Source: Nostoc sp. UHCC 0702 (lineage in GTDB: Bacteria; Cyanobacteriota; Cyanobacteriia; Cyanobacteriales; Nostocaceae). Taken from it: a stretch of DNA of 64,000 nucleotides. Position 1 is the stretch's first letter. Every line of letters begins with the position of its first letter. The notes under the pieces were generated by a model that was not told the DNA's origin, ran no database searches, and worked only from the letters and a program-made list of their open reading frames with translations. Location: NCBI GenBank assembly GCA_017164015.1, contig CP071065.1, forward strand, positions 5,433,918 to 5,497,917. Reading direction: 5' to 3'. This document shows positions 17,798 through 27,692 of this stretch, piece after piece. The translations under genes were made by a program, and so were the position numbers.

Positions 17798-19036
17798 TTA
17801 ACAACCCCGCAGGCGAGTTTTTTCATAATAAAGAGGCACTAACTGCTGCTCCTTTTCCGGCTGAGGTATTTTATGGACTTTTGCCAAAGGGCTGATAATT
17901 TCTGACTCACTGATCCCGAAAAGACTCATCACAGACTGCTCAGGTATAGTGAGTAAATTTTTAGCAACTTGGAGCATACAGATATCACCATTATCAAAGT
18001 ATTTACAAGACTGAATTGTTTCTTGAATTTGGTGAATTAATGCCAGTCCTACAAACTGAATAACTCGCACCAAAAAATCACTACGGTACTCCAAAATCAT
18101 GGGGAAAGCATTCAAATAAGCCCGAATGAGAGCCAGCAATGAAGGTTGAATCACTTCAAGCGGTGTCATCGCCAGACGTAAAGATTCTTCTAATTCAATG
18201 GTGGGGTCTACCACAAGACTCTTAAGCCAAATTCCTAAATAACTTGCTATTAGAGTACCCAAATCAAAAGCAGGATCACCCCAAGCGCAAGCTTCCCAAT
18301 CAATTAATCGCACTAGGCAATTGTCTAGTTGATTCCAACGGGAATGAATTAATATATTGTCTAACTTCAGGTCGTTGTGAGTCAAGCAACAAGGTTGCCA
18401 TTCATAAGCCAAATCTGCGATCGCTGACTCTAAACTCTCGTAACGTTGATAGAGAACGTAAAATTTCAGCGCCTCACTGGGAATCTTACCAAAAATCTCC
18501 GGCCCAATTGAGCCTATCCCTTGTGCGGGGTTGTAAAAGTTATAGCGAAACTGTCCTTCGGGAGCAGTTAACATAAATTCACGATATTCCCGCCCTTGGA
18601 AGGTGGCGCGGTGCAGCCCCGCCAACGTGATGGCGATCGCACTGGCAATTTCTGGTGGGAAGATATCGTTGTGGCGGTAAAATCTCCCCAGTTCCAGATA
18701 TTCACTCAAGTAGTTACGGACAAGGATAGAATTTTCCTCATCAAAATGTAGCACTAATGGCGCGATCGCTCTAATGTTACCGAGAACTGGAAACTGCTGA
18801 AGCAATTGGTGAAACAGCCACTCATTAAAAAATTCATGAGGAATTCCATCACCTCCAACACTACGTTCTTGTTTAACTAGTAGTTGGCGATTACCCCCTA
18901 GAGTCACCAATAAATTGAAATTCTTCTTCCTACTTTCAGGTAACTCAGACTCATTTAATGAGCCATCTTCCGAACTACACAGACCTGCATCTTGCAGATA
19001 CTGGATAACGTTGTGAGAAGACAGTGGTAATAACAT
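17798..19036 (-). CDS. APH-family phosphotransferase (possible LanK-type kinase)
   Basis: The 412-residue product has an aminoglycoside phosphotransferase/choline kinase fold. It shows a nucleotide-binding N lobe (FNLLVTLGGNRQLLVKQE, about 40-58), the catalytic loop CLTHNDLKLDNILI with Asp222 and Asn227, and the metal site VRLIDWEACAWGDPAFDLGTLIASYLGIWL starting near Asp246. It could phosphorylate a small molecule or peptide hydroxyl groups. The adjacent HopA1-family gene is the same pairing as LxmK/LxmY and SprPT/SprH3 of class V lanthipeptide systems, where the kinase phosphorylates Ser/Thr before elimination. Antibiotic resistance is a less likely reading given the partner. Confidence 0.82.
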   Translation of the reverse strand: MLLPLSSHNVIQYLQDAGLCSSEDGSLNESELPESRKKNFNLLVTLGGNRQLLVKQERSVGGDGIPHEFFNEWLFHQLLQQFPVLGNIRAIAPLVLHFDEENSILVRNYLSEYLELGRFYRHNDIFPPEIASAIAITLAGLHRATFQGREYREFMLTAPEGQFRYNFYNPAQGIGSIGPEIFGKIPSEALKFYVLYQRYESLESAIADLAYEWQPCCLTHNDLKLDNILIHSRWNQLDNCLVRLIDWEACAWGDPAFDLGTLIASYLGIWLKSLVVDPTIELEESLRLAMTPLEVIQPSLLALIRAYLNAFPMILEYRSDFLVRVIQFVGLALIHQIQETIQSCKYFDNGDICMLQVAKNLLTIPEQSVMSLFGISESEIISPLAKVHKIPQPEKEQQLVPLYYEKTRLRGC

Positions 19037-20587
19037 GTATTATGTCCTACTTCGTAAAATTGCTGAGAAAATCACCTAATGTCGGGATTGATTTAGCTTT
19101 AGCAGTTTCGGTAGACGGCAACAACTTTGCTAGTAACAATAATGATTACTCTAATTTATTAATATCTTATCTTTTACATAAAATCCTGCCAAAATGGCAA
19201 GATAACCTTTATTTTTACTTTAAATTCTAGTGGTAAACCGCATTAAATCTTTAAACTCATCTAGTTACTTACTCACATAGATATAGAGTTTTTATTCAAG
19301 CACTTTCATGTTACTCTGTCTCCAGATTTGCCTGACATAGAAAAAAGTTAACGATCTGGCGTATGTCATAATTTTGACTTAATACAGTCAGTAGAATGTT
19401 AAATGATGAGTGCAACACTATAGCTAGCTGCCAAGCTGCATAAAAGAGAGCATTCTGCTCATACTCCATATAGTTTTTCTGGCATCCGAAGGCACTGATG
19501 GTTTCCAATAGCATAAATTTTGTGTAGTATGTACAACATTATTTTTGCTTTTCTCAATAAAAATTAAACTACAGTTATTCACAGCTTTTCGGACTCATAA
19601 ATATTGCTCAAATAACCGAATAACTGACCATAAAACTGTCTTGAGATGGATACTTTTGGATGCTAAATATTCATTAAGCAGCGAGGATTTTTGCTTGTTC
19701 TGATATGATGCTGCTAGATGCAGTATGAGCAACAATTCAAGCCATAGTGAGCGTGGTTTACCCTACTCCATCGTTCAAAGCTGTGATCGTAGAGCAGTGT
19801 AGATAGAATCTGTCAGATTCTCAACAAGCGAAAATAACCTCAACCACATATTCATTGCATAATCACTCATGTACTCCAACAAAGAAGCAAGCTACGCGTA
19901 CCGTCTTTGAAAGGAGAAGTTCCTTGACTAATGACAGACAGTCATCAGTCAACAGTCAACAGTCAACACAATTGGATATGCAACGCCAAATGTGAAGCAA
20001 CTTAACATACAACATTATTTTTATTTATCATTACAAATTGCAAAAAACCGGATATTTTATCAAGCTAATAATTAATTTATTTTTGAATAGATATTAATAA
20101 TTTGTGCTTAAACCTTCAGTGTATAGGGCATAGGGCATAGGGTATAGGGCACTTGTACCGAGCGAAGTCGAGGTAAGCCGAAGTATTGGGCATTGCTTAT
20201 TCTTCCTCATCCCCCTCATCTCCCCCTACCCCCAGGGCTGTTTCGTTCCATCTCAAACAGGATTTGTCAAGATAGTTAGCGAGAAAAATTGTAAGTGAGG
20301 GTGACGAGGAGATGAACTTTTAAGCACTTAAACATCAGTAAAATTCTTCATTTTTTCGGCACGTTGGTAATAAAATAATCAATTTTTAATCGCTAGAACC
20401 CTTGATTTTTAAAGTTATTTAGGGAATGAAACAGCCCTGCCCCTACCCCCCTGCTCCCCTGCTCCCCTGCCCCCCTGCTCCCCATCCCCCCATCCCCATT
20501 CCCATCCACACTAATATACATGTACTATATAGAATGATCTAAGGCAGGAAGAGGCATAATTGTCTGAAAACAACAGGAGGATAATTG
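19037..20587. other. 1.5-kb region without a convincing gene
   Basis: Two short frames, 19024-19230 (plus; from ATG MSYFVKLLRKSPNVG) and 19311-19514 (minus; ends CQANLETE), have no ribosome binding site and no family match, and neither looks like a Cys-rich RiPP precursor. The rest holds AT-rich sequence and simple repeats, including GGGCATA units near 20120 and CCCCTGCTC tandem units at 20445-20510. No tRNA or clear hairpin terminator was recognised. Confidence 0.5.
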
Positions 20588-20908
20588 TTACTTTCCAGCA
20601 ACAAGTTGATTTACCATCACCGCCAATGCCAACACACCTAAAATAGTCATTAAACCCGCAGGCATAAACTTGCGTGTTTTAGCCAATCTCAATGCAAAAA
20701 AAACTACCAAAGCAGCAGTTACCAAAGCTGCTAAAATCAAAGCCCAGGATTGTCCTTGAAATTGAAAATAAGCGGCGAAAAGCAACAATAAACCGCTAAT
20801 GCTACCACTTAGGAGTGAAACTTTACTATTAGCCTGAATGTAACCAATGATGCCACCAACAATCGCTAAGATGCCATAGACGAGGACAGCAATTATACTT
20901 AAATTCAT
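20588..20908 (-). CDS. TMEM14/FAX-family small membrane protein
   Basis: The 106-residue product consists of four hydrophobic helices with Gly-rich faces (VYGILAIVGGIIGYIQANSKVSLLSG, GLLLLFAAYFQFQ, ALILAALVTAALVVFFALRL, FMPAGLMTILGVLALAVMVNQL). The spacing KSKVSLLSG...RLAKTRKFMPAGLM is typical of TMEM14 proteins. In plants the related FAX1 exports fatty acids from plastids; bacterial function is not established. It sits in the cytoplasmic or thylakoid membrane and is divergent from the DUF815 ATPase gene with about 90 bp between. Confidence 0.85.
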   Translation of the reverse strand: MNLSIIAVLVYGILAIVGGIIGYIQANSKVSLLSGSISGLLLLFAAYFQFQGQSWALILAALVTAALVVFFALRLAKTRKFMPAGLMTILGVLALAVMVNQLVAGK

Positions 20909-20995
20909 TGTTAAAACCTATGTAGATTTTGATTTTGCCGCCAGGGTCGGCAGACAATTTACCATAGCTGTTTAGCTACATCACCTAGTTGATTG

Positions 20996-22354
20996 ATGGA
21001 TAATCAAACGATGCCAGCAGCAAGTACCTTATCTTTTACCCAGGTTCAATTCCTCCAGCGTCAAGCATCCTCTCTTTTACTTTACCAATCTGTTCTCCAA
21101 GGCGAAGTGGGGATTGCATTTCTTGACCTGTTGCAAGCTATACGTTACACTGATGCCGATGCCAGGGGTTGCCTCCAAGCCTACGGCAATTACTTCCATG
21201 CTTTGGCTGCTAAAAATCAAAATTGGGAGGACTACCTAATCACTCAAATTCTCATCTGTGAGAATCCTTTTAGTAGGCTGGCTCAACAACAAGAATTTGA
21301 AAATTTACCCCCGGCTTTAATAGCAGCGGCGCAGCATGATTTACAGCTGTTGCAGAGTCTTTATGAATGTAGCAGCGCTTCTTTAAGCGAGTGGGTGCAA
21401 GGTGTAGCCCATTTGCCAGTTTCGCCTGTTGTGTGGTATCGAGAGCTAGATGGGGTAGGTGTAGAAAAAATCCTGTTTCTACAACATTTAGAACATTGGG
21501 CTGATGGCGTAGAAGAATTAGCTGCTTACTATCGGCAATTTGGCACGGGTTTATTCGCAGAATATCGCGCCTTGCGTTGGCAAGCTGGTGAGTTTGTTGG
21601 CATCCGTCATCCTGATCCTGTGAAACTAAACGCACTTGTGGGTTACGAGTCTCAGCGAGATGCCTTGTTAAAAAATACGGAGTTTTTATTATCGGGAGAA
21701 GCGGCACTGCACGTATTACTTTACGGTAGCCGGGGGTCGGGAAAATCTTCTTTGGTAAAAGCTTTGTTAAATGAGTATAGTGATGGTGCTGCTGGCAAAC
21801 TCCGCTTGCTGGAAGTGGCAAAATCTGACTTAAAAGATCTACCACAAATTGTGGAACAGTTGCGGGGTGTGCCACAAAAATTTATCATCTTTGTCGATGA
21901 CTTGTCCTTTGAAGAAGATGACGATGCTTTTAAAGCGCTGAAAGTGGTTTTAGAAGGGAATTTAACCGCACGACCGCAAAATGTAGTAGTGTATGCTACT
22001 TCCAACCGTCGCCATCTGATTCGGGAATTTTTCGCCGATAGACCCAACCCCAAGGATAACGAAGAAGTCCACGCATGGGATACGATGCAGGAGAAGCTTT
22101 CGTTTAGCGATCGCTTTGGTCTAACCTTAACTTTTGAGGCAACCGATCAGAAAACTTATTTAAAAATAATAAACCATTTAGCGGCACAAGCCAAAATTAA
22201 TCTTAGCCAGGAAGATTTAGAATATCAAGCATTACAGTGGGCAACTCGCCACAACGGTCGTTCTGGACGTACAGCACGCCAGTTTGTTGATTTTTTGAAA
22301 GCAGACTTAGCACGATTGGCTACAACTAAAAATACATCTGACACGCAGATCTAA
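20996..22354 (+). CDS. DUF815-family AAA+ ATPase
   Basis: From ATG 20996 the product has 452 residues. The N-terminal 200 residues are helical without a named domain. The AAA+ core begins VGYESQRDALLKNTEFLLSGEAALHVLLYGSRGSGKSSLVKALL (Walker A at about 247) and continues with FIIFVDDLSFEEDDDAFKALK (Walker B) and VVVYATSNRRHLI (sensor 1), then a C-terminal helical lid. This is the DUF815 family, broadly conserved in bacteria and of unclear function. The gene ends 100 bp before a TerB-C gene on the same strand, but in cyanobacteria DUF815 occurs widely without it, so I do not assume one operon. Confidence 0.85.
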   Translation: MDNQTMPAASTLSFTQVQFLQRQASSLLLYQSVLQGEVGIAFLDLLQAIRYTDADARGCLQAYGNYFHALAAKNQNWEDYLITQILICENPFSRLAQQQEFENLPPALIAAAQHDLQLLQSLYECSSASLSEWVQGVAHLPVSPVVWYRELDGVGVEKILFLQHLEHWADGVEELAAYYRQFGTGLFAEYRALRWQAGEFVGIRHPDPVKLNALVGYESQRDALLKNTEFLLSGEAALHVLLYGSRGSGKSSLVKALLNEYSDGAAGKLRLLEVAKSDLKDLPQIVEQLRGVPQKFIIFVDDLSFEEDDDAFKALKVVLEGNLTARPQNVVVYATSNRRHLIREFFADRPNPKDNEEVHAWDTMQEKLSFSDRFGLTLTFEATDQKTYLKIINHLAAQAKINLSQEDLEYQALQWATRHNGRSGRTARQFVDFLKADLARLATTKNTSDTQI

Positions 22355-22453
22355 AATTAATTGACGAGTGATTGTACCTGTTTATTACTTACAGAACAAT
22401 GTTATGCACAAATACTTACAACAAAAGCTAGCAAAACAACAATGTGAAAACTA

Positions 22454-23791
22454 ATGGCCTTAAGGACTACTTATTCTGACAACTTAACTACGCTAAAAAT
22501 CAGCAATATGCAATCAGCAATGGTAAGTAATAAAGTTATATTAGGCATAATTGCCTTTAGTGTGAGTTTTGGCTTAAGTCTCGTTCCCAACTGGGACTTT
22601 AATCGCTCCTTAATCACAGCTATAATTACTGTACTTGCTACCTATACAGCAGCATTGATTGTAGATCAGCGACGGAGAAATCATGAACTGCTGGTTTTAA
22701 ATTCACTCCGCAAGAAAATTAAAGATATGGAGGCACTTAAATCGCGTATTGTCAGAGAAATTAACCAAATAGAAGAACATCGTAATTTATTATATACAGA
22801 ATCAAAACAACTGCAAAATCAAATTATAGAATGCCGCAACCAAAGAGATAGTCTTCACCGAGAGTTAGGAAATTTTGCTGGGCAGAAAAAGCAACTAGAA
22901 GCCGAATCTAGCAACCTCAAAATTGAACTTCATACTCTAGAAAACAGTAAAGCAGAACTGAATAATTCCTTTTCAAGCCTGACAGCAGAAAAACGCCGTT
23001 TGGAATTGCATTGTAATGTGTATCGTTCGGAAATTACTCAGTTACAAAATCATATTTCTGAACTTCAACAGGAAAAACAAGAACTTGAAAGCAATCTAAC
23101 TCTACTAGGCAGACTTAAGCCCCAATTAGAAGAAAAACTCTACGAACTGCGAATGACACTGCAAGATTTAGAAACAAAAGTTAATCATCAAAATGAATTA
23201 CTTGCAGCCATAAAGACTGAAAAAGACAACACAGCAGTTAGCCTCAATTCATTACATACCCAAATAGTAGAACAACAAGCCGAGCTACAGCAGTTAAAAA
23301 GTGAAGTTTCATTATTACAAGATGAACGCGATTTGTTGCAAAACCAAGTTTGGGAATTACTCCAACAAACAGAAATACTCACTCAAGATCCTTTAAATAC
23401 AACTGCTGAAGAAGAGATTGAAACATTTCCTTTTTCAGAACTAATTGAACCCTTCGCGTCAACAGAAATCACAGCCGAAACATCTGAAATTTTACCCGAA
23501 GAATGGACTAATTTTCTAGAAAAGTTACCAGGTTATGAAATTCAGGTGTTAAAAGCTATAGTCGAGCAAGATAATCCTAATGCAGCTATTAAACAGATTG
23601 CCGAAGCACATATTACAATGCCAAATCTGTTAATTGACTCTATCAACGAATGTGCAAATGATACAATTGGTGAATTAATCATTGAGCCAAGCAAAGAAAT
23701 TCCCCAAGTGTATCCAGAACATCTGATTAACGTCAAAAAAATGCTCGCTATGTATAAAGACCTCATGGCTAGACCCACCTCATCAAATTAA
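22454..23791 (+). CDS. Membrane-anchored coiled-coil protein with C-terminal TerB-C domain
   Basis: The 445-residue product has two N-terminal membrane segments (about residues 27-45 and 52-68), a long coiled coil (about 75-310, rich in Leu/Glu/Gln heptads), an acidic linker, and a C-terminal domain LPEEWTNFLEKLPGYEIQVLKAIVEQ..IKQIAEAHITMPNLLIDSINECANDTIGELIIE. That domain has the pattern of TerB-C, a module named from tellurite-resistance proteins and seen beside ATPases and superfamily II helicases in predicted defence gene sets. Two such genes follow at 23888 and 25466. The N-terminal anchor would place the complex at the membrane. Start codons at Met19 or Met23 are also possible. Confidence 0.75.
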   Translation: MALRTTYSDNLTTLKISNMQSAMVSNKVILGIIAFSVSFGLSLVPNWDFNRSLITAIITVLATYTAALIVDQRRRNHELLVLNSLRKKIKDMEALKSRIVREINQIEEHRNLLYTESKQLQNQIIECRNQRDSLHRELGNFAGQKKQLEAESSNLKIELHTLENSKAELNNSFSSLTAEKRRLELHCNVYRSEITQLQNHISELQQEKQELESNLTLLGRLKPQLEEKLYELRMTLQDLETKVNHQNELLAAIKTEKDNTAVSLNSLHTQIVEQQAELQQLKSEVSLLQDERDLLQNQVWELLQQTEILTQDPLNTTAEEEIETFPFSELIEPFASTEITAETSEILPEEWTNFLEKLPGYEIQVLKAIVEQDNPNAAIKQIAEAHITMPNLLIDSINECANDTIGELIIEPSKEIPQVYPEHLINVKKMLAMYKDLMARPTSSN

Positions 23792-23887
23792 ATGAACCTG
23801 GTAAGTCATAATATTATTAGACATTAGGCATATACCTAACCTATCGGCTATGTGCCTCTGCGTTGAAAATATGGTGAAGTGAATTAC

Positions 23888-25216
23888 ATGGCAAAGCTCA
23901 AAATCTCGAAAAAAATCTCCACTGCTTTAATCAATTCCTTAGGTGCAGGAGTAGTACCCAGAGTGGGAGTTGAATATATAGCAGTTGGTCGGGAAAAAGA
24001 ACTTCAAAGCCTATCACAAAATCTTAATGACATTGCAGAAGGTGTAGCCGCCTTTCGCTTTATAATTGGCAATTATGGTTCAGGCAAAAGCTTCATACTG
24101 CAAATGATTCGTAACCGCGCTATGGAGCAAGGATTTGTAGTAGCTGATGCTGATTTCTCTTCAGAACGCCGACTAGCAGGAAGCAACAATCAAGGTCTAG
24201 CAACCTATCGAGAATTAATGAGTCATCTTGCTACCAAAACACGTCCAGATGGTGGTGCTTTAGTTTCAATTTTAGAAGGATGGATTAATAAAATTCAACA
24301 AGAAGTGGTAAAAGAAACCAGCCTTCGTCCTAATGATGATGGTTTTGATGACCAAGTTGAAGCAAAAATTAGGGAAGTAGTTCAATATATTGAAGACTTA
24401 GTTCACGGCTTTGATTTTGGTAGCATTATTGTTGCTTATTGGCGTGGCTATCGATTAGATAATGATGAATTAAAAAATGCGGCAATGCGCTGGCTGCGTG
24501 GAGAATTTAGAACTAAAGTTGAGGCCAGAACAGCCTTAGGAGTCCGCGTTATTATTGATGATGATAGTTGGTACGATTATATCAAACTCTGGGCTAAATT
24601 TGTAGCCGAAATTGGCTATAAAGGACTATTAATTATACTCGATGAAGCTGTAAATTTATATCAAATATCTACTACCGTTACTCGTGAAAAGAACTATAAC
24701 AGACTCTTAGCAATGTTTAATGACACCATGCAATGCAAAGCAGAACATCTTGGCATTTTCATTGGTGGAACAACTAAATTTTTAGAAGACCCCAACCGGG
24801 GACTTTTTGCAGACCAAGCTTGGCGAAGACGCACAAAAGAAAGCCGTTTTGTTACACAAGTTGATGTCCAAGAATATCTAGGGCCAGTGATTCGACTAAA
24901 CCCGTTGAGTGAAGTAGAAATACTGACACTTTTGCAACGCTTAACAGAAATACATGCACTCAATTTTGGCTATGAAAAAACTTTGCCAAATCGGGAATTA
25001 CAAGATTTTGTCCAAGAAATTGTTAGTCGCTTGGGCGCGGAAGCATTACTGACACCAGGGGAAATTGTCCGAGATTTTATTAGTGTATTAAATATCCTCC
25101 ATCAAAATCCTGAAATTACGTTTATTAAACTAATTCATGGTTCTAAATTTAAACCTACTGCTGTGGGTTTAAATGCAAATTTAGATGAGGATGATGCAGC
25201 AGAATTTAGTTTGTGA
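23888..25216 (+). CDS. BrxD-like (DUF2791) ATP-binding protein
   Basis: From ATG 23888 the product is 442 residues. It begins ISTALINSLGAGVVPRVGVEYIAVGREKEL and has Walker A in FIIGNYGSGKSFILQMIRNRA (about residues 58-78) and Walker B in GYKGLLIILDEAVNLYQI (about 250). The pattern GxVPxxGxxYIxVGRxxE..L plus these motifs is that of DUF2791, the ATPase family that includes BrxD of BREX type 2. It follows the TerB-C gene by about 95 bp and precedes a helicase by 250 bp, all on the plus strand. The probable role is an ATP-driven loader or regulator of the helicase in an anti-phage or DNA-transaction complex. Confidence 0.82.
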   Translation: MAKLKISKKISTALINSLGAGVVPRVGVEYIAVGREKELQSLSQNLNDIAEGVAAFRFIIGNYGSGKSFILQMIRNRAMEQGFVVADADFSSERRLAGSNNQGLATYRELMSHLATKTRPDGGALVSILEGWINKIQQEVVKETSLRPNDDGFDDQVEAKIREVVQYIEDLVHGFDFGSIIVAYWRGYRLDNDELKNAAMRWLRGEFRTKVEARTALGVRVIIDDDSWYDYIKLWAKFVAEIGYKGLLIILDEAVNLYQISTTVTREKNYNRLLAMFNDTMQCKAEHLGIFIGGTTKFLEDPNRGLFADQAWRRRTKESRFVTQVDVQEYLGPVIRLNPLSEVEILTLLQRLTEIHALNFGYEKTLPNRELQDFVQEIVSRLGAEALLTPGEIVRDFISVLNILHQNPEITFIKLIHGSKFKPTAVGLNANLDEDDAAEFSL

Positions 25217-25279
25217 GTTACTGAATTAAAAATCCTTTGTGCCTTATAGCGTTTCCTAAGCAAGTGAGGTACACCTTAA

Positions 25280-25345
25280 CCTCACCCCGATAAAGCTGTG
25301 CTTTATCTCCCCTCTCCTTAGTAAGGAGAGGGGTTGGGGGTGAGG
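25280..25345. repeat. Foldback repeat (CCTCACCCC ... GGGGTGAGG)
   Basis: Outer arms CCTCACCCC and GGGGTGAGG enclose an AAGC/GCTT mini-hairpin and an inner CCCCTCTCCTTA/TAAGGAGAGGGG hairpin. It lies between the ATPase and helicase genes and could reduce read-through. It belongs to the same dispersed family as 7568-7634. Confidence 0.75.
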
Positions 25346-25465
25346 TTATCATATGTACTTGACTAGAGTGGGAAATGCTATAGTAGTAAAAAATTATCAA
25401 CCAAAAATACACAAAGACACAAAGGGTTTTCATCCGTTCTACTTATTATTTATAACCAATAACAA

Positions 25466-27634
25466 ATGAGCGATGCTTTCACCAGACTTGCACCCTTTAT
25501 CCAAGAATATATTTATAACCACAACTGGACTGAATTACGACCGATTCAAATTGCAGCTTCTGAAGTTATATTTGACACTGATGCTCATTTATTAATCGCT
25601 GCTGCTACTGCTGCGGGAAAAACTGAAGCCGCATTTTTACCAGTTTTAACTCAGTTATATGAAAACCCGGTAAATACTATAGGTGCATTATACATTGGGC
25701 CAATTAAAGCATTAATTAATGACCAATTTGAACGCCTCAACGACTTACTAAAATCAGCAGATATCCCTGTTTGGCATTGGCATGGTGATGTTGCTCAAAG
25801 TCGAAAAAACAAGCTTTTAAAAAATCCTCAAGGTATTCTACAAATTACGCCAGAATCTCTAGAAAGTTTATTAATTAACAAAAATAGTGACCTCATGCGC
25901 TTATTCGGTGATTTGCGATTTGTAATCATCGATGAAATTCATGCTTTTATGGGTTCTGAACGTGGTTGTCAAATTATTTGTCAATTGCAGCGTTTAGGAA
26001 AGTTGACGCAAACCCAACCCCGCCGCATTGGTTTGTCAGCAACTCTCGGCGATTATTTGATGGCTGAAGATTGGTTGCGTTCTGGAACTGAAAAACCAGT
26101 GATTACTCCCAGAATTGATGCAGGGAAACGCCAAATCAAACTGGCTGTAGAACACTTTTATATCAATACGAATCAAGTTGGTTCAGAGGTGACAGCATAT
26201 GAAGAATATGTTTTCAATCTTAGCAAATCTCGCAAATGCCTAATCTTTGCTAACAACCGCACCCAAACCGAATCTGTGATTGCATCATTGCGAGAAATTG
26301 CCGCAGAACAAGCACAACCAGATATATATCATGTACATCATGGGAGTATATCTGCTAGCTTGCGGCAAGCTGCCGAAAATGCCATGCGCGAACCCAACAA
26401 TCCAGCTGTAACTGCCGCCACATTAACTCTAGAATTAGGCATAGATATTGGTCATTTAGAGCGAGTAATTCAGTTAGAATCACCTCTTTCTGTAGCTAGC
26501 TTTTTACAGCGTTTGGGACGCAGTGGTAGAAGAGGTGAAGCTGCTGATATGCGCTTTGTCTGCACTGAAAATGAACCATTATCTGAAGCGTCTTTACCAG
26601 AACAAATTCCCTGGCAACTTTTGCAGTCTATCGCTATTATCCAACTTTATTTAGAAGAGCGTTGGATTGAACCAATCAAGCCTGTTAAATATCCTTTGAG
26701 TTTGCTGTATCATCAGACAATGAGCATTTTAGCAGCAGTTGGAGAGCTTTCACCTGCTGCTTTAGCGAAACAAGTTTTAAGCTTGCCTCCATTTGCTGCT
26801 ATTTCTCAAGAAGACTTTAAACTATTATTGCGCTACTTAATAGATATTGACCATATTCATCGAACTGAACAAGGTAAATTAATCATTGGTTTAGCTGGTG
26901 AGAAAGTTGTGGGAAAATTTCAGTTTTATGCTGTTTTTCCAGACAACCAAGAATTTGTGGTTAAGCAAGCAGCGACAGAAATTGGTAGTATTGCCATGCC
27001 ACCTCCTGTTGGTAATCAGTTTGCCTTGGCAGGAAGAACATGGGAAATTTTAGAAGTTGACTTCAGAAAAAAGGTAGTCTTAGTCAAGCAAGTAGAGGGT
27101 AAAGCTACTATTTATTGGCGTGGTGGTAGTGCTACTATTCATACAAAAATTTTGCAAAGAATGCGGCAGGTTTTAATAGAAGATGTAGAATATAACTATT
27201 TACAAAATAATGCAAGGCAACGTTTGCAAACAGTTCGTAAATTGGTACAAACTGCTGGTTTAAATAAACAAAATATCTTGCAATTAGAAAAAGGAAAATG
27301 CTGCATTTTCCCTTGGATAGGAACGGTGGCTTACCGTACTTTGGAAAAATTGCTCAATTCCTTTTGTCGGGAATCGTTAGAGATTAATAGTATTGGTGGG
27401 GTAAACCCCTACTATTTAATAATTAAATTAGGTAAAAATAAATTTAAAGATGTTTATCCAGAAATTCTATCATTATGTGAACAAAGAATTACGTCAGAAG
27501 ATTTAGTAAGTTCCTCAGAAGCCCCAGAAATTCAAAAGTATGACGAATTTATTCCTCATTCACTTTTACGCAAAGCTTTTGCTTATGATTGTTTAGATAT
27601 GGGAGAACTCAAGCAGCAAGTCACAAATTGGTAA
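25466..27634 (+). CDS. Lhr/BrxHI-like superfamily II DEAD/DEAH-box helicase
   Basis: The 722-residue protein has helicase motifs in order: Q-motif region WTELRPIQIAAS (20-31), motif I AAATAAGKTEAAFLPVL (46-62), IGPIKALINDQ (Ia), motif II VIIDEIHAFMGSERG (about 153), motif III GLSATLGD, and in the second RecA domain CLIFANNRTQTESV, VHHGSISASLRQ, TLTLELGIDIGHLERVIQ and FLQRLGRSGRRG. A 280-residue C-terminal region has winged-helix and beta-barrel character as in Lhr-type helicases. With the TerB-C and DUF2791 genes it makes a set like the brxD-brxHI part of BREX type 2. It likely moves on DNA; no nuclease or methylase gene is adjacent. Confidence 0.85.
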   Translation: MSDAFTRLAPFIQEYIYNHNWTELRPIQIAASEVIFDTDAHLLIAAATAAGKTEAAFLPVLTQLYENPVNTIGALYIGPIKALINDQFERLNDLLKSADIPVWHWHGDVAQSRKNKLLKNPQGILQITPESLESLLINKNSDLMRLFGDLRFVIIDEIHAFMGSERGCQIICQLQRLGKLTQTQPRRIGLSATLGDYLMAEDWLRSGTEKPVITPRIDAGKRQIKLAVEHFYINTNQVGSEVTAYEEYVFNLSKSRKCLIFANNRTQTESVIASLREIAAEQAQPDIYHVHHGSISASLRQAAENAMREPNNPAVTAATLTLELGIDIGHLERVIQLESPLSVASFLQRLGRSGRRGEAADMRFVCTENEPLSEASLPEQIPWQLLQSIAIIQLYLEERWIEPIKPVKYPLSLLYHQTMSILAAVGELSPAALAKQVLSLPPFAAISQEDFKLLLRYLIDIDHIHRTEQGKLIIGLAGEKVVGKFQFYAVFPDNQEFVVKQAATEIGSIAMPPPVGNQFALAGRTWEILEVDFRKKVVLVKQVEGKATIYWRGGSATIHTKILQRMRQVLIEDVEYNYLQNNARQRLQTVRKLVQTAGLNKQNILQLEKGKCCIFPWIGTVAYRTLEKLLNSFCRESLEINSIGGVNPYYLIIKLGKNKFKDVYPEILSLCEQRITSEDLVSSSEAPEIQKYDEFIPHSLLRKAFAYDCLDMGELKQQVTNW

Positions 27635-27692
27635 TAACGGGACTTATCCTTATTGAGGTAATCTTAGACTAAAAAGGGAGTAATAATGAAAT

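Noticed and set aside
19024..19514. Two short frames near the HopA1/APH pair considered as RiPP precursors
   Set aside because: The plus-strand frame lacks Cys in its plausible core, the minus one has no ribosome binding site, and neither has a leader-core layout.
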